Source: Crocinitomix sp.
Lineage (GTDB): Bacteria; Bacteroidota; Bacteroidia; Flavobacteriales_D; Crocinitomicaceae
Assembly (NCBI GenBank): GCA_013138735.1
Contig: WTCE01000030.1
Coordinates: 62,001-126,000, forward strand
Length of the DNA stretch: 64,000 bases
Reading direction: 5' to 3'
The notes under the pieces were generated by a model. That model was not told where the DNA came from and made no database searches. It was given only the letters and a program-made list of their open reading frames with translations. The translations under genes and the position numbers were made by a program. Position 1 is the stretch's first letter. Each line of letters starts with the position of its first letter. Of this stretch, positions 8,406 to 17,301 are shown in pieces.

Positions 8406-8981
8406 CTATGTCATCATTTGAATTTTTTTCCACTTCATTGTTTGCCTGAGAGGAATCTCTTTTTCTATTTCTATTTTTCTGTCACCGATCGAATAAATCA
8501 ATTTAATCTTAAGCAAATACCTTTCAGACTCCAAAATGTCTGGCGTTTTGAAATAGAATATGTATGTATTCTCTTCACGCTCAGGTGACACAAACTTATA
8601 TTTTTCAGGGAATTCAGCAAAATTTGAAGCTCTTATTCTCGAATTATTGACTCTTTCCCAATTAACTGTATCTGTATAAGTCAATACATGAGATAGTTCA
8701 ATAGGCTGCTTTGCATTCTTTATAGAAACAATCTCCTGGGTTATTGAGTTGATTTGTATCTGCTTGTCTACTCCTTCAAATCTAAGTACACTCCGAATAG
8801 TGGTCTTTCCATCCAGGCTAATGAAAGGTACAATTATCGTTGAATCTTCAAGAATAAATTCACTTCCATCATCCAAATTTAATACGGGTATATATTCACA
8901 AAAAAGATGACGATAGCAAGATCTCATCCCTATACCCATTAGTACAACTAAACTTATTCCTATTATCAGTTTTTTGGTCAT
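8406..8981 (-). CDS. Membrane-anchored protein of unknown function
   Basis: A 191-residue protein with one N-terminal membrane segment (about residues 4-20) and R-S-C22 right after it; the Cys lacks a proper lipobox, so this is probably an uncleaved anchor. The exported part is beta-rich, with E-F-I-L-E-D-S-T-I-I-V-P and repeated hydrophobic/charged alternation, and ends with K-I-E-I-E-K-E-I-P-L-R. No family recognised. It is flanked on both sides by spacers with GTTAG-like ends (near 8392 and 9003). Confidence 0.6.
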   Translation of the reverse strand: MTKKLIIGISLVVLMGIGMRSCYRHLFCEYIPVLNLDDGSEFILEDSTIIVPFISLDGKTTIRSVLRFEGVDKQIQINSITQEIVSIKNAKQPIELSHVLTYTDTVNWERVNNSRIRASNFAEFPEKYKFVSPEREENTYIFYFKTPDILESERYLLKIKLIYSIGDRKIEIEKEIPLRQTMKWKKIQMMT

Positions 8982-9031
8982 AGGTTTTAATTACTGCCAA
9001 CGGTTAGTTTAAACTCCCTTTTATTGCTTTT

Positions 9032-9922
9032 TCATGCATTATTAGGCTTCTCTTCGTTTTCATTAAAAATGGGAGATTCTGAATTTAAATTTTCCCTTAA
9101 ATAAGTATGAACTGTCAGTAAAAGCTTTTTAGCGACTTCCATGTCGTAGCTCTCAGTAGTTGTAGATGTGATTTTTTTATCAGCATAGTATTCACCAGAC
9201 TTAAGTTGAGCATTTGGCGTTTCGATAAGAAAGCTTAATGTTTGCGAACCTTTTTCTGGAGATTTCCCCATTAAATAAAATATCATTTTTGAAAACCATC
9301 CTGCTCTTTTGCCTAAATTGGTTCTAACCATACCAGGATGTTGTGAGTAGATACCTACACTATTCTCTTCTAATGTCTTTGCTAATAATCTACAAATTAA
9401 TATTACGCCAAGTTTTGATTGTCGGTAAACTTTAAAGCTAGAAAAGGAGTCCTTGAATTCTAAGTTGTTAAAGTTAATTTCTCCTTGATGAAGCCCTGAA
9501 CTGGTGAAAATTATTTTGGGGTCAGCAGACTTTTTTAAATTATCAAAAAGTAAATGACAAATTAACAAGGGTGATAAAAGGTTGATCTGCAAAGTTTCTT
9601 CTATATCGTCAACAGTCTGTTTGTGCTTAAAATTCATTATGCCAGCATTATTGACTATCATGTCGATAACCGGATATTTTAACCCAATTTCTTCACAAGC
9701 TGAGCAAACTGAATCAAGTGAATTTAAGTTACCTTCAATAAATTCAATTTGACCAGTGCTATTTGGATATTGATTTTTTAATTCAGTTCTAAGTGACTCA
9801 CCTTTGTTTTTATCTCTAGCTAAGACTATAAGTGTAGCACCATTTCCAGCCGCTTTTAAAGCGCTAATCTTGCCCAATCCAGATGTGGCACCCGTCATGA
9901 AAATGATTTTATTTAATTCCAT
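9032..9922 (-). CDS. Short-chain dehydrogenase/reductase (retinol-dehydrogenase-like)
   Basis: With the ATG at 9922 this encodes 296 residues. The cofactor motif T-G-A-T-S-G-L-G lies at 10-17, N-N-A-G at 91-94, a Ser pair at 141-142, and the catalytic Y166-x-x-x-K170. All core residues are present, so it should be an active NAD(P)-dependent oxidoreductase. The longer C-terminal part resembles the retinol dehydrogenase / WW-domain oxidoreductase branch of SDRs. Cytoplasmic. The substrate cannot be told. A second, atypical SDR starts 0.9 kb upstream on the same strand, but the 223-base spacer between them argues against a tight operon. Confidence 0.85.
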   Translation of the reverse strand: MELNKIIFMTGATSGLGKISALKAAGNGATLIVLARDKNKGESLRTELKNQYPNSTGQIEFIEGNLNSLDSVCSACEEIGLKYPVIDMIVNNAGIMNFKHKQTVDDIEETLQINLLSPLLICHLLFDNLKKSADPKIIFTSSGLHQGEINFNNLEFKDSFSSFKVYRQSKLGVILICRLLAKTLEENSVGIYSQHPGMVRTNLGKRAGWFSKMIFYLMGKSPEKGSQTLSFLIETPNAQLKSGEYYADKKITSTTTESYDMEVAKKLLLTVHTYLRENLNSESPIFNENEEKPNNA

Positions 9923-10044
9923 CTTGTGTGTGTTATGCAACTAAAATAGCAAAAGGAAACCGAACCTTAGGCAAATTCATAGGATAAGTACACGTATTGT
10001 GCGAAAAGAGTGTTGGCCAAGGCTGGACATGTATTTTTGCGACT

Positions 10045-10062
10045 AATCTGAGTTCGATTATT
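10045..10062. repeat. 18-base exact repeat, copy 1
   Basis: AATCTGAGTTCGATTATT occurs here and again at 29449-29466, where it overlaps the stop codon of a lipoprotein gene. On the minus strand the match continues loosely (AGTCG, then an A-run). An 18-base identity between two spacers 19 kb apart is unlikely to be chance. Confidence 0.55.
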
Positions 10063-10102
10063 CCAAATATTCACATTATTGATTGTTGCTAATGTCTAGC
10101 TT

Positions 10103-10130
10103 AACAGCGTTCTAATTCAGTTTAGATTTT
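10103..10130 (-). repeat. Spacer repeat, copy 2 (trailing motif of SDR gene)
   Basis: Plus-strand AACAGCGTTCTAATTCAG followed by TTTAGATTTT matches the copy at 5877-5904 in 24 of 28 bases. It sits 16 bases after the stop of the minus-strand gene at 10146, as copy 1 does after its gene. A GCTA-ATGTC-TAGC hairpin adjoins it. Confidence 0.6.
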
Positions 10131-10145
10131 CTTTGCAAGAAGTTG

Positions 10146-10781
10146 TTATTTCTTTTGACAAATACCGCTTACTCCAGTTTTGTTTTCTAAAAGGCTATTG
10201 ACAAGAAACTTTGCCACATCAGCTCTTTGAATTGCGTTGCTTGGCAAAAAACCTTCATTTTGCACATGTACTTCTCCTTTTGATGCACCATCTTTTAATC
10301 CTACAGGTCTCAATATATGATAAGGTAGTGCATTACTCATTAGGTGCTTTTCTTGCTCATTATGGTCATTCATAGTGCTCTTAATTAATAAATTAGAAAT
10401 GAGCTTTCCGAACCAATTAAGCTGCGCCCAACTTTTTCCTACACCCAAAGCACTTATTGCGTGAATATGAGAGTTGGATTGCGAACTATTTAAAGCGTCA
10501 AGAATGTTTTTAGTGCCTACTGCTCTAATTCCTGCTCCTTTTAAATCCTTACTACCTAAGGCAATTACTACATCACTAAAGGATTCATTGTCAAAAGCAA
10601 GTTGAACATCCTTGGCATTCAGAACATTCCCCGTTTTAATATTAACCGTCGAATTTTCGATTTTATTGGTAGATTCTTCTCTAACAAAAACAGAGTAGCT
10701 CAAATTATTTAATTCTAACTCTTTGCAAATGAGTTGCCCTGTTTTTCCTGTAGCTCCAAATACGATTATATTTCTATTCAT
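10146..10781 (-). CDS. NAD(P)-binding atypical SDR (SDR_a5-like)
   Basis: This 211-residue protein opens with the nucleotide-binding motif G9-A-T-G-K-T-G15. It continues with features of atypical SDRs: D-V-V-I-A-L-G, A-I-S-A-L-G-V-G and a C-terminal I-L-R-P-V-G followed by R-A-D-V-A-K-F-L. The classic Tyr-x3-Lys pair is absent, as in flavin-reductase-like or YwnB-like members that act as NAD(P)-dependent reductases, epimerase relatives or redox sensors. Its length fits these. Cytoplasmic. Substrate unknown. It is not clearly linked to either neighbour. Confidence 0.8.
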   Translation of the reverse strand: MNRNIIVFGATGKTGQLICKELELNNLSYSVFVREESTNKIENSTVNIKTGNVLNAKDVQLAFDNESFSDVVIALGSKDLKGAGIRAVGTKNILDALNSSQSNSHIHAISALGVGKSWAQLNWFGKLISNLLIKSTMNDHNEQEKHLMSNALPYHILRPVGLKDGASKGEVHVQNEGFLPSNAIQRADVAKFLVNSLLENKTGVSGICQKK

Positions 10782-10820
10782 TCAATTTTTTATTATTGGT
10801 TACGGTCGAATAAAATTAGA

Positions 10821-10861
10821 CATTTAGGACAAATCTGTAAGGCGGCAGCTGAATTTTAATT
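10821..10861 (-). repeat. 3' spacer motif after TPR gene
   Basis: The plus-strand block CATTTAGG ... GTA-x-GGCGG ... GAATTTTAATT is paralleled at 12761-12789 by CATTAGG ... GTA-x-GGGGG-GAATTTTAATT. Each copy lies 5-17 bases past the stop codon of a minus-strand gene (10878 and 12795). The GAATTAAAA core on the minus strand also occurs in the 5877 copy and, with a change, in the 10103 copy. Confidence 0.45.
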
Positions 10862-10877
10862 CGTAATGACAACCTTT

Positions 10878-12683
10878 TTATTTACATTTTATCCCCAATA
10901 GCACTTCGGCGTTCAGGATTCCTAATTCTTTTGCGTTAAATACGTCAAGACAATAACCAGACTGTTTCATGAGTATTTTTATTTGAGCTCTGACCAGATA
11001 GGCAAAGGCATTTTTTTTATCTAATTCAAGGGCAATATTGCACTCTTTTAATGCCTGTTCTAACTTGTTATTGTCAATTTTTTTCTTGCTAAAAACGGGC
11101 AATGTCACTGACCTTCTCCCCATGAACGAAGGATTAATATAAAACCCCATATTAATTGTTTTGTATTCCACGGTGCTACTTTCACTAATTAGAGCAAAGG
11201 CCATGTTAACATGCGGTAGCGGATTGGATTTATTAAAATGAGTGGCATTTAAAAAATCACTTTTTGCTTTCTCATAGTTGCCTTGCACATTATGAATTAC
11301 GCCTCTAATATTATAATTAGACGACAAAACCTCATGAATTCCGGTTTTCTCCTTATGCTTAAGCAGAAAATTAATGGCGCTGTCTGCATAAGTAATAGCG
11401 GTCTCATAGTTTCCAATATTTGCATAACATTCGGCAAGACTTCCATAAAATGCACCAACCGCACCAATATAATAAACATCACCTGCTACGCTGTTATCCT
11501 TGAAACTTGCACTACTCTTTATTTCTGATTTCAATGCGTCTTTGTGCTGTAGGGCACTTTTATATTCCACAATTGCCAAGGCGTCCTTGCCCAACGCTAC
11601 GAGCGCATTTCCACGGAATGACAATAGCATGGCACTGTTTGGGAATTGAATCAATCCTTGATCGTAATGCACAATCGCCTGCTCAAACTGACCAAGATTA
11701 TATGAAGCAATTCCCCTTTGATAGTAATAGCTTTTCTTTTTAGGGTCGCATAGATCGGCAATTTGCTCTTTTAAATAGTCAATGCTCGATTTATTCGCTT
11801 CAGTTTTCTCTATTAATTCTAGCGCTCTACTATTATCAGCGCAAGTACCGTCCATGTCCTCATTGCTATATTTGGCTCTTGCACGATTCATATATGCTAA
11901 AAAATAAGTACTATCAATTTTAAGCGATAAATCATAATTGTCTATGGCTTCGTCATACTTTTGAAGAAATGCAAGAATCGTTGCCTTGGTGGCGTAATAC
12001 TCAGAATTTGTTGGTTGAAGTTTGATGCAGCGATTCAAATCCTTAAGTGCATTATCCCAATCTTGATTATTGGCATAATATTTCGCTCTAGGATAAATAA
12101 CTTGACTATCATTTGAATCAAGCATAAACCCTTTATTCAAATCTCTTATAGCCAATGCAGCATATCCCGAATTAAGGTTATAGAGTCCTCTTCCTGTATA
12201 GTACAATGCCATATCTGGCGCTAATTCAATTGCTTTATTATAGTCAAACAAAGCTCCAATTTTGTTGTTATTAAACTCCCTTAAATTTGCTCTCATATAA
12301 AAAGCAAAATCATTTTTTTCGTCATTTCCTATGGCAAGTTCAAGCAGCTGCAGCGCCTTATCAAGGTTTCCCCTGTTGGCTTCAAGTTTGGCTAAATGGC
12401 TGTAACAGAATGAGCAGTTTGGATTGAGTTCAAGTGCCTTTTGATAGTCTGCTTCCCCCTTCTTTAATTCATTTAGTTCAAGATAGGCGTAACCTCTACT
12501 CCTAAAATACATTTCCTCAGAACTGTCTTGCCCAATTAAATTATCGTAATATGAAATCGCCTCCTCAAATTGGTCAAGCTCAAACAAGGAATCAGAATAA
12601 GCTATTATATCATCTTGAGTTTGTGAGAAAACACTTGAAGTATAGCAGCAAAAGAATAATATAGGCAGTAAGATTTTAATCAT
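10878..12683 (-). CDS. Exported tetratricopeptide-repeat protein
   Basis: The 601 residues begin with a signal peptide (MIKILLPILFFCCYTSSVFS, cleaved before Gln-Thr-Gln). About a dozen TPR units of 34 residues follow (pattern Y-x-x-x-G-x-x-x-x-x-x-x-x-x-A-(I/L)-x-D-(Y/F)-x-x-A-(I/L)-x-L-x-P), in two blocks at about 25-290 and 315-500. A C-terminal block with Y-I-N-P-S-F-M-G-R-R-S separates the last repeats. TPR arrays are scaffolds for binding other proteins, here probably in the periplasm or outer membrane. The partner is unknown. It is a single gene with spacers on both sides; the leader is related to that of the MDR gene at 6853. Confidence 0.85.
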   Translation of the reverse strand: MIKILLPILFFCCYTSSVFSQTQDDIIAYSDSLFELDQFEEAISYYDNLIGQDSSEEMYFRSRGYAYLELNELKKGEADYQKALELNPNCSFCYSHLAKLEANRGNLDKALQLLELAIGNDEKNDFAFYMRANLREFNNNKIGALFDYNKAIELAPDMALYYTGRGLYNLNSGYAALAIRDLNKGFMLDSNDSQVIYPRAKYYANNQDWDNALKDLNRCIKLQPTNSEYYATKATILAFLQKYDEAIDNYDLSLKIDSTYFLAYMNRARAKYSNEDMDGTCADNSRALELIEKTEANKSSIDYLKEQIADLCDPKKKSYYYQRGIASYNLGQFEQAIVHYDQGLIQFPNSAMLLSFRGNALVALGKDALAIVEYKSALQHKDALKSEIKSSASFKDNSVAGDVYYIGAVGAFYGSLAECYANIGNYETAITYADSAINFLLKHKEKTGIHEVLSSNYNIRGVIHNVQGNYEKAKSDFLNATHFNKSNPLPHVNMAFALISESSTVEYKTINMGFYINPSFMGRRSVTLPVFSKKKIDNNKLEQALKECNIALELDKKNAFAYLVRAQIKILMKQSGYCLDVFNAKELGILNAEVLLGIKCK

Positions 12684-12696
12684 TTTGATTGTTTAC

Positions 12697-12730
12697 CAAG
12701 GTTTCAATAAATTTAAGAATTTTCTGCGTT
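12697..12730 (-). repeat. Leader repeat, copy 2 (upstream of TPR gene)
   Basis: The plus-strand block begins CAAGGTTTCAATAAA and ends ATTTTCTGCGTT. It matches 29 of 34 bases at 6887-6920 and, like it, is separated from the downstream gene start only by GTTTAC and a short A/T stretch. Confidence 0.6.
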
Positions 12731-12760
12731 TAGTGAAAGCAATGTTGAAGGTAAATAGTA

Positions 12761-12789
12761 CATTAGGTATGTAGGGGGGAATTTTAATT
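12761..12789 (-). repeat. 3' spacer motif after propeller gene
   Basis: CATTAGGTATGTAGGGGGG and then GAATTTTAATT on the plus strand, 5 bases past the stop codon of the gene at 12795. It is related to 10821-10861, which follows the TPR gene in the same relative position. Confidence 0.45.
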
Positions 12790-12794
12790 GATGC

Positions 12795-13931
12795 CTACTT
12801 TGTCATGTTCGTTACCGTTTCTCCATCAAATTGCCAAAGTCCGTTTTTTCCTCCAAACCAAATGTTTCCTTCAGCATCTTCAAGAATAGTAAGTATTCCA
12901 TTAAAATTCTTATCGTCTTCGGAACTAAACTTGTTAAAATTTTCGCCATCATAAATACATAAAGGATTCAAATCTCCTCCTAACCATAAATTTTCATCCT
13001 TATCTTCATATATCACTCTAACGCTGTGATTACAAAGACCATCTGTTTTGTTAAAATTGACAAAATATTTCCCATCATAGCGCGTAAAACCACCATCATG
13101 AGTTGCTTTATACCCAAACCATATTATGCCTTCCTTATCCTTAAAAATGGTACGAACCATATCAGTGAACAAACCATCTTCTGGCATAAATTGAGTGAAA
13201 TTTTCACCGTCAAATCGATTTGCTCCTCCACGTGTCATAGAAGAGAACCAAATGTGTCCATTAGCATCCTCAACAATACTTGTTATCCAATTATGATTAA
13301 GACTATCTTCCTGTTTGTGTCCTATTTCAGTTAAAAAAGAGGTGAATTTATTTCCATCATAGCGGTAAGCTCCGGCACCACCTGTACCAATCCAAATATT
13401 ACCTTTTTTGTCCTCCAACAAAGAATGAACAGCGTTTGGGTTAATTATAGGATATACTTTATCTAACCAAATACTACTAGTATCGCTATAAGGAATTGGG
13501 ATGTGTGTGAACGATTTCCCGTCATATCTTAACAATCCGTCTGCTGTACCAAACCATAAATCACTGTTTTTATCTTCTATCATTGATAAAACTATGTTAC
13601 TATTCAAGCCGTTTTCTTGAGTGTAATGCGTAAACCCGGCTGAAGTGGGATCATAACGATATAAACCACCTCCGTTGCTCCCAAACCACAAATCACCATT
13701 GCTAGCTAACAATCCGCTATTAAAACCATATTGCGGAATTATCACTTTGGATTCAATTATCGTTAATTGTTCAACTGCTGGGGAAACCGTTATATCCACA
13801 TTAGACTTTGGTTGATTCAGGTCATTACAAGAAATAACTACAAGCATTAATAATGAATAACTCATTCCCCTCCATAGTAAATGTAAGTTGGGAGTTGTTT
13901 TTTTTGTCAATTTATTAGGTTTGATTATCAT
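12795..13931 (-). CDS. Two-component-regulator-propeller lipoprotein
   Basis: Seven repeats of about 45 residues carry the Reg_prop signature (D-x-x-G-x-(I/L)-W-(F/I)-G-T-x-x-G-G-x-x-R-Y-D-G-x-x-F). They should close a beta-propeller like the sensor half of Bacteroidota hybrid two-component systems. No kinase or DNA-binding domain follows, so it is a free propeller. A lipoprotein signal ending V-V-I-S-C anchors it. The start is uncertain: ATG at 13931 gives 378 residues with a long basic leader, and ATG at 13865 gives 356 residues with a compact signal. In hybrid sensors these propellers bind glycans or couple ligand to signalling; here the ligand is unknown and no sugar-use locus is near. 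Confidence 0.8.
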   Translation of the reverse strand: MIIKPNKLTKKTTPNLHLLWRGMSYSLLMLVVISCNDLNQPKSNVDITVSPAVEQLTIIESKVIIPQYGFNSGLLASNGDLWFGSNGGGLYRYDPTSAGFTHYTQENGLNSNIVLSMIEDKNSDLWFGTADGLLRYDGKSFTHIPIPYSDTSSIWLDKVYPIINPNAVHSLLEDKKGNIWIGTGGAGAYRYDGNKFTSFLTEIGHKQEDSLNHNWITSIVEDANGHIWFSSMTRGGANRFDGENFTQFMPEDGLFTDMVRTIFKDKEGIIWFGYKATHDGGFTRYDGKYFVNFNKTDGLCNHSVRVIYEDKDENLWLGGDLNPLCIYDGENFNKFSSEDDKNFNGILTILEDAEGNIWFGGKNGLWQFDGETVTNMTK

Positions 13932-14107
13932 ACAGTAACGTTGTTTTAGGTTGCGGGTGATGGCTTGCAAGTGTGGAGTGTTGCCGTTCCTTACTCCGAT
14001 ATATATTGATTTATACTATTTTAAATATAGAATTCTTTGTCTTAATGAACGTGAAGTGGCTATATGCTATACTTGCAGTTAGGCGATCACGCATTGTTCT
14101 TTATTAT

Positions 14108-14518
14108 TCATTTTTGTTCATATAGTTCCCAATATAAATCATCAATAAAGTGCGTAAATGATTCGCTCGTAAATATTTCACTATAATCGCCGTCTTCATC
14201 TAGAATGTAAAAGCTACCTTCTTTTTTCATAACTGCATCATATCTCATACTTGCTTGAAATGGGGTGTCAAAATAGTAAAGTTTACCTACTTCTTTACAC
14301 ACTATATTTAATACTGAATAGAGAAATAAAAGTCGAGTTTCACGAAGAATCTCTTCTAATTCGTCAATAGTTTTCGAATATTTTTTTGGTGTGCTTATTG
14401 AATTAATATCAAAATCTTCTTTGAGTAGTTTTGCATTTCCTGTCCAAGGTTTATTTTCAAAATTATTCGATATATCCTCAATTTCTTGTGATAGTTTTCT
14501 TACTACTTCCTTTGTCAT
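14108..14518 (-). CDS. Hypothetical cytoplasmic protein
   Basis: This 136-residue acidic protein has no signal or membrane segment. It begins with a charged helix (E-V-V-R-K-L-S-Q-E-I-E-D-I) and has a middle hydrophobic helix (L-L-F-L-Y-S-V-L-N-I-V). It ends with a small aromatic domain containing Y-Y-F-D-T-P-F and G-S-F-Y-I-L-D-E-D-G-D-Y. No family recognised. The ankyrin protein gene ends 20 bases upstream on the same strand, so the two are probably co-transcribed. Such soluble small pairs can be immunity or effector-linked proteins, but no toxin domain is seen and I do not propose that role. Confidence 0.6.
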   Translation of the reverse strand: MTKEVVRKLSQEIEDISNNFENKPWTGNAKLLKEDFDINSISTPKKYSKTIDELEEILRETRLLFLYSVLNIVCKEVGKLYYFDTPFQASMRYDAVMKKEGSFYILDEDGDYSEIFTSESFTHFIDDLYWELYEQK

Positions 14519-14538
14519 AATGCCTTTTTTAAATATTG

Positions 14539-15111
14539 TTATTTATACTTTTCTATTAAATCCATTAAATCCTCATCCTCTAAATCTTTTGCTTTTTCCA
14601 ATGTAATATATCCATTTTTGTTTTCTTGATTTAGATCAGCTCCTAGATCCAATAACTTCTGAATTATTTCAAAAAATACTCTTTTCTCAGATTCAGCCTC
14701 TTTTTGCCAACATTGCCCATATTCACCAATCGCGAGGAAGAGAACAGAGTTTTGATGCGGCGCTGCAGTAGCATTGACTTCAATACTGCATCCCTTCACT
14801 ATTTGTAGCGCAATTTTGGCTAGTCTTTTGTTAGAAACAGCAACATGCAGGGCATTATAGCCATCAATCGTTTTTACGTTTGGATCTGCACCACGTTCAA
14901 TTAATTCATTTACCAGTTTTATTTGATCTTCAGAACCTTTAAAACTACTTACGCGGCACTGTACAGCATGAAAAAAAATGTCAGTTCCTCTTTTTTCATT
15001 AATTATTAGGTTTGGACTCAATTTAAATTCATCAATAATTTTCAGAACTTTTTCGCATTCAGCTTTAGTTAGCCCTTGTCTTAATTCTTTTAGTTTATCT
15101 TCTGGGATCAT
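14539..15111 (-). CDS. Ankyrin-repeat protein
   Basis: A 190-residue soluble protein with ankyrin units. The best is L-I-E-R-G-A-D-P-N-V-K-T-I-D-G-Y-N-A-L-H-V-A-V, and a second complete turn is L-L-D-L-G-A-D-L-N-Q-E-N-K-N-G-Y. One or two weaker units lie between them. Ankyrin repeats mediate protein binding; the partner is unknown. The gene is sandwiched between a lipoprotein gene 23 bases upstream and the 136-residue protein gene 20 bases downstream, all on the minus strand, so a three-gene unit is likely. Confidence 0.75.
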   Translation of the reverse strand: MIPEDKLKELRQGLTKAECEKVLKIIDEFKLSPNLIINEKRGTDIFFHAVQCRVSSFKGSEDQIKLVNELIERGADPNVKTIDGYNALHVAVSNKRLAKIALQIVKGCSIEVNATAAPHQNSVLFLAIGEYGQCWQKEAESEKRVFFEIIQKLLDLGADLNQENKNGYITLEKAKDLEDEDLMDLIEKYK

Positions 15112-15134
15112 ATACTTTCTTTTTCTACCATTTG

Positions 15135-16028
15135 TTATTGGTCAGTTAGAGATGATGTTTCTACATATGATTTGTCGTCCCACTTATATACTTTTTGTAC
15201 GTACAGAAATGAGTTCGAATCTGTTTCTTCGGTCAAGATATTATAATATCCGTTCTCTGATTTTTCGTCAAGCAAGACTTCGCTCACATTATGAAAAGTA
15301 TTTAATAAGTGATATTCCTCTTTATTTTCTGTTGCAAACAACCAATATTCTTCTTCAATTATACTCATATTGTTTTCAAAAATATAGTGCGGAGCAGAAA
15401 TCATTAGGCCTGTCTCTCCTTTTTCGCCAATGATTATTTCTTCCATTTTCAGCGCACCTACATCAAAACAATCATAATTGGATGCTACACACTCTTCCTT
15501 ATCAAGTGGCAGCTGTGTCAGGACACTCCAAGGAATATCATTTCTAGATATTTTTTTTGAATCAAATTCATTGCCAGTCCAAAACACTTTGTACTTCAAA
15601 TATCCAGTTTGATAGCCTCTGCTTAAATCAAAAAAAGTATTTATTCCATTATAGATACTATCTGAAACGTGGTCAATAAATCCGCAATTCTGGTAAAGAA
15701 TTTCTGTACTATCTTTAATGATAAGACAACGATTCCCGCAACTGCCGGTATATCCGCATCCTTTTTCCGTTTCAATCAATACTATTTTTGAGTCTCCAAT
15801 ATTTCCTAGTGGATAAAGACTTGTGTTTTCTTTTGTATAAATCGAAACAGAATTAGGATCGTAGATTGAGCAACTATCGTTTTTTTTCAAAATTTCAACG
15901 TAATCCTCAAAAACTATGTCATTTTGATTTATTGCTTGTTCTTTTTCTGACGTGTTCTGACAGGCAATCAAAAGACTAGTCGCAAAAAACAACCCTAAAA
16001 GTGATATGAACGATTTTCTATCTCTCAT
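15135..16028 (-). CDS. Lipoprotein of unknown function
   Basis: This 297-residue protein has a lipoprotein signal ending L-L-I-A-C23. The mature domain has several cysteines (C-G-Y-T-G-S-C-G-N-R-C near residue 95, then C-V-A-S-N-Y-D-C-F-D), which may form disulfides in the periplasm. Alternating strands such as K-Y-K-V-F-W-T-G-N-E-F suggest a beta-rich fold. No family recognised. It starts a probable three-gene minus-strand unit with the ankyrin and 136-residue proteins. Confidence 0.65.
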   Translation of the reverse strand: MRDRKSFISLLGLFFATSLLIACQNTSEKEQAINQNDIVFEDYVEILKKNDSCSIYDPNSVSIYTKENTSLYPLGNIGDSKIVLIETEKGCGYTGSCGNRCLIIKDSTEILYQNCGFIDHVSDSIYNGINTFFDLSRGYQTGYLKYKVFWTGNEFDSKKISRNDIPWSVLTQLPLDKEECVASNYDCFDVGALKMEEIIIGEKGETGLMISAPHYIFENNMSIIEEEYWLFATENKEEYHLLNTFHNVSEVLLDEKSENGYYNILTEETDSNSFLYVQKVYKWDDKSYVETSSLTDQ

Positions 16029-16075
16029 TTAGATGATACCAATTAAATGCGTTTTTAACAATGGAAATAGGATTG

Positions 16076-17188
16076 TTATTCTTCCTCAGTATTTTCAAGG
16101 ATCGTGATTAATTCACTTCTTATATGTTCCGACATTTCGGGCTTATTCACCGTATGAATCATATATGTCTTTATCAAAGGATGACTTTCTCCATTCAGTC
16201 CTAAAGACCAAGAACTTGCCATACCTACTGCATATTGGATCATATCTGCCTGAGGAGCGTTTTTAACCTCTTCAATGCTTCGACCTTCAGTGTAACTCAG
16301 CGCTGAAATAATCTTTTCAATGTTTTCGTATTTCCCATTGGCAAAAAACATACTCCACAAGATATCCAATTCAGTTGGATGCGTTAATGCTTCTTCTAAG
16401 AGCGGATTATAAGCCCCTTCATCCTCTTCTCTGACTTGATGATGTATTTCTAACTCAGGTTTAGAAAACCCGCTCAAATCAGGCCCTCTGTAATTGGAAC
16501 GGGCAATTAATAAACTGATGGCATTCCTTTTTTTCTGTGGTAGTTCGTCTTTAATCAATAGTTGATCAATATCCTCTATGAGGAATAAGGCATTATTCAA
16601 TGCTTCAACATAGAATTGAATGTTGGCATTATCATTCATTCCTATTTCATCCATTGATTGTAAATAGTATGAAATTAATTCATTCGGTTTTGGGTCCAAA
16701 TAATAATTTTGTCGCCATCCCTCTAATTCTCCTTCCAGCTCTATGAATTTATTCGGACTTGAAGTATGCAATGAAATCTTACTTTTTAGGATCTCTTCTT
16801 TCCCTGAATTGGCATCATTTATTGTCACAACAATAGTGTATTCTCCTTCAGCATCCGTTTTACCAAAGTTAAATTGAGGTAGTTCTGGTAAAAGAATAAA
16901 ACCGATATATTCTTCGAGATCAGCCACTAATGTTCTTTCAAAATCATTTTGCGAAACAGTGTGTCCCTCTTCATTTTCAATATGGCAGTTTATTCCAACA
17001 CTGATTTTACCCTTAACGATTTCATAATCACCGATCATAATTATGACTTGAAACTCTTGATTTGGATATACATTATCTACAATTGAAAACCTGGGTGCTG
17101 TAATTCCTTTGGTCAATTCCCATTGGTCATGAATAAATATGTCTAATGTAGGAATGACTACGGTTGTACTTTTATAATTTTCGTCCAT
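16076..17188 (-). CDS. Hypothetical protein, two-part, no signal
   Basis: The 370 residues lack a signal peptide. The first half (about 1-145) is beta-rich, with Y-P-N-Q-E-F-Q-V-I-I-M and G-K-T-D-A-E-G-E-Y-T-I-V-V-T-I, like an immunoglobulin-type or macroglobulin-like fold. The second half is helical and acidic, with E-L-E-G-W-R-Q-N-Y-Y-L, and ends S-E-L-I-T-I-L-E-N-T-E-E-E. I do not recognise the family. It is isolated by about 50 and 110 bases from its same-strand neighbours. Confidence 0.6.
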   Translation of the reverse strand: MDENYKSTTVVIPTLDIFIHDQWELTKGITAPRFSIVDNVYPNQEFQVIIMIGDYEIVKGKISVGINCHIENEEGHTVSQNDFERTLVADLEEYIGFILLPELPQFNFGKTDAEGEYTIVVTINDANSGKEEILKSKISLHTSSPNKFIELEGELEGWRQNYYLDPKPNELISYYLQSMDEIGMNDNANIQFYVEALNNALFLIEDIDQLLIKDELPQKKRNAISLLIARSNYRGPDLSGFSKPELEIHHQVREEDEGAYNPLLEEALTHPTELDILWSMFFANGKYENIEKIISALSYTEGRSIEEVKNAPQADMIQYAVGMASSWSLGLNGESHPLIKTYMIHTVNKPEMSEHIRSELITILENTEEE

Positions 17189-17301
17189 TGCTATTGTTCG
17201 ATATGAAATTGATTCAATTATTATATTGATTAATCAAATATTATTTATGCGTTTAATAATTTGGTATTCATGGAAGTCAACGATTCTTTTAAATGCCTGT
17301 T

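Noticed and set aside
14108-15111. Ankyrin protein and 136-residue protein as a toxin-immunity pair
   Set aside because: Neither has a toxin or nuclease motif and no secretion-linked toxin is nearby. Ankyrin repeats alone do not show immunity.
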